A DNA stretch of 6,288 nt from positions 1 through 6,288 of the forward strand of contig CAKPLV010000053.1 in assembly GCA_934167735.1 (NCBI GenBank), written 5' to 3'. The position numbers and the translations under genes were made by a program. Below the pieces are notes generated by a model. The model did no database searches. It was given only the letters and a program-made list of their open reading frames with translations, and had not been told where the DNA came from. The stretch's first letter is position 1. Each line of letters begins with the position of its first letter. Source of the DNA: an uncultured Clostridia bacterium (GTDB taxonomy: Bacteria > Bacillota > Clostridia > TANB77 > CAG-508). Of this stretch, positions 6,120-6,288 are shown piece after piece.

Positions 6120-6148
6120 ATTATATATTTACACAAAAAAATATGCAA
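6120..6148 (-). promoter_or_regulatory. Putative sigma-A-type promoter of the polysaccharide operon
   Basis: On the minus strand a perfect TATAAT (6125-6120) lies 17 bases downstream of TTGCAT (6148-6143), which matches the -35 consensus in its first three bases. Transcription would start near 6113, giving a 5' untranslated region of only about three bases before ATG 6110. It lies downstream of the terminator at 6225-6197, as expected for a separate transcription unit. In AT-rich DNA a TATAAT alone is weak evidence; the exact spacing and location strengthen it. Confidence 0.6.
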
Positions 6149-6151
6149 TAG

Positions 6152-6176
6152 TTTTTTTGTAGTTTTTTGTTTTTTT
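6152..6176 (-). promoter_or_regulatory. A-tract region upstream of the -35 (UP-element-like)
   Basis: Three A-tracts of 7, 6 and 7 bases on the minus strand (6176-6170, 6168-6163, 6158-6152) stand just upstream of the putative -35. Such tracts bend DNA and can contact the RNA polymerase alpha C-terminal domain, raising promoter strength. The function is inferred from composition and position. Confidence 0.4.
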
Positions 6177-6196
6177 ATACTGGTAATTTATTCTAT

Positions 6197-6225
6197 AAAT
6201 AAAAATCCTCTGGCTTAGCCGGAGG
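6197..6225 (-). terminator. Intrinsic terminator, possibly bidirectional
   Basis: On the minus strand CCTC pairs with GAGG and GGC with GCC around a TAA loop, with one C-A mismatch between them, followed by ATTTTTATTT. On the plus strand the mismatch becomes a G-U pair, and the hairpin is followed by TATTTTACTT, so it could also stop plus-strand transcription. It isolates the operon promoter from whatever lies to the right. Confidence 0.65.
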
Positions 6226-6288
6226 TATTTTACTTATAACGCCCATAGGGCTATGTTACAAGCAGAGCCTCAAGGCTCATAGCTATTC
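6197..6288 (-). ncRNA. 3' end of an unidentified structured RNA or 3' untranslated region (cut by window edge)
   Basis: Read on the minus strand, this GC-richer segment makes consecutive helices. First is GAGCC-UUGA-GGCUC (6278-6265), which can be flanked by an outer AGC/GCU helix. Second is a 12-bp stem, CUUGUAAC with GUUAUAAG then GCCC with GGGC, around a UAU loop with a three-base AUA bulge (6262-6233). Last is the terminator hairpin. The second stem has a G-U pair that would be an A-C mismatch on the other strand, which supports minus-strand transcription. No open frame of note is visible. The rest lies beyond base 6288. It recalls structured RNAs of Clostridia such as the raiA motif, but I cannot confirm a family from memory. 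Confidence 0.45.

Noticed and set aside
6111..6196. Riboswitch or attenuator leader before the operon
   Set aside because: Between the terminator and the first ATG there are only A-tracts and the promoter. No stem-loop with a T-tract or known aptamer motif lies downstream of the likely transcription start.
6197..6288. CRISPR array, transposon end or tRNA at the right edge
   Set aside because: The palindromes differ in sequence and spacing, so there is no direct repeat; there is no transposase gene or target duplication; and there is no cloverleaf with a T-arm consensus.

Overview
The window is a very AT-rich stretch whose genes all lie on the minus strand. They have strong AGGAGG-type ribosome binding sites, Lys/Asn/Ile-rich proteins and a few GTG/TTG starts. 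This suggests a low-GC Bacillota, most likely an anaerobic member of the Clostridia; a ferredoxin-like iron-sulfur protein of the FrhB family fits anaerobic life. I cannot name the species.

It holds the promoter-proximal part of one surface or exopolysaccharide operon, transcribed from high to low coordinates. From 6288 to about 6197 lies GC-richer sequence that folds, as minus-strand RNA, into consecutive hairpins ending in an intrinsic terminator. This is probably the 3' end of an upstream transcript, perhaps a structured noncoding RNA. At 6176-6113 lie A-tracts and a sigma-A-type promoter that would start transcription about three bases before the first ATG. The genes follow in this order: a VanZ-like membrane protein (6110-5628), a short undecaprenyl-phosphate sugar phosphotransferase (5608-4907), a GT4 glycosyltransferase (4906-3827), a WbbL-like GT2 glycosyltransferase broken by a one-base frameshift (3806-2969), an intact GT2 glycosyltransferase (2976-2170), a polysaccharide pyruvyl transferase family protein (2160-1048), and an FrhB-like iron-sulfur/flavin protein that runs off the left edge (1038 to beyond 1).

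Read as a pathway, the phosphotransferase would load the first sugar-1-phosphate onto undecaprenyl phosphate. The GT4 and GT2 enzymes would then extend the lipid-linked repeat unit, and the pyruvyl transferase would add an acidic pyruvate ketal. The FrhB-like protein is a redox enzyme of unknown substrate that probably works on the same glycan or a precursor. No flippase, polymerase or chain-length regulator is visible; these would be expected further left, beyond the window. The genes are packed with gaps of 0-20 bases or small overlaps, so strong translational coupling is likely.

The points most worth a second look are the frameshifted glycosyltransferase, with a five-codon mini-ORF and hairpin in front of it; the FrhB/pyruvyl transferase pair; the apparently leaderless promoter of the operon; and the folded RNA at the right edge.
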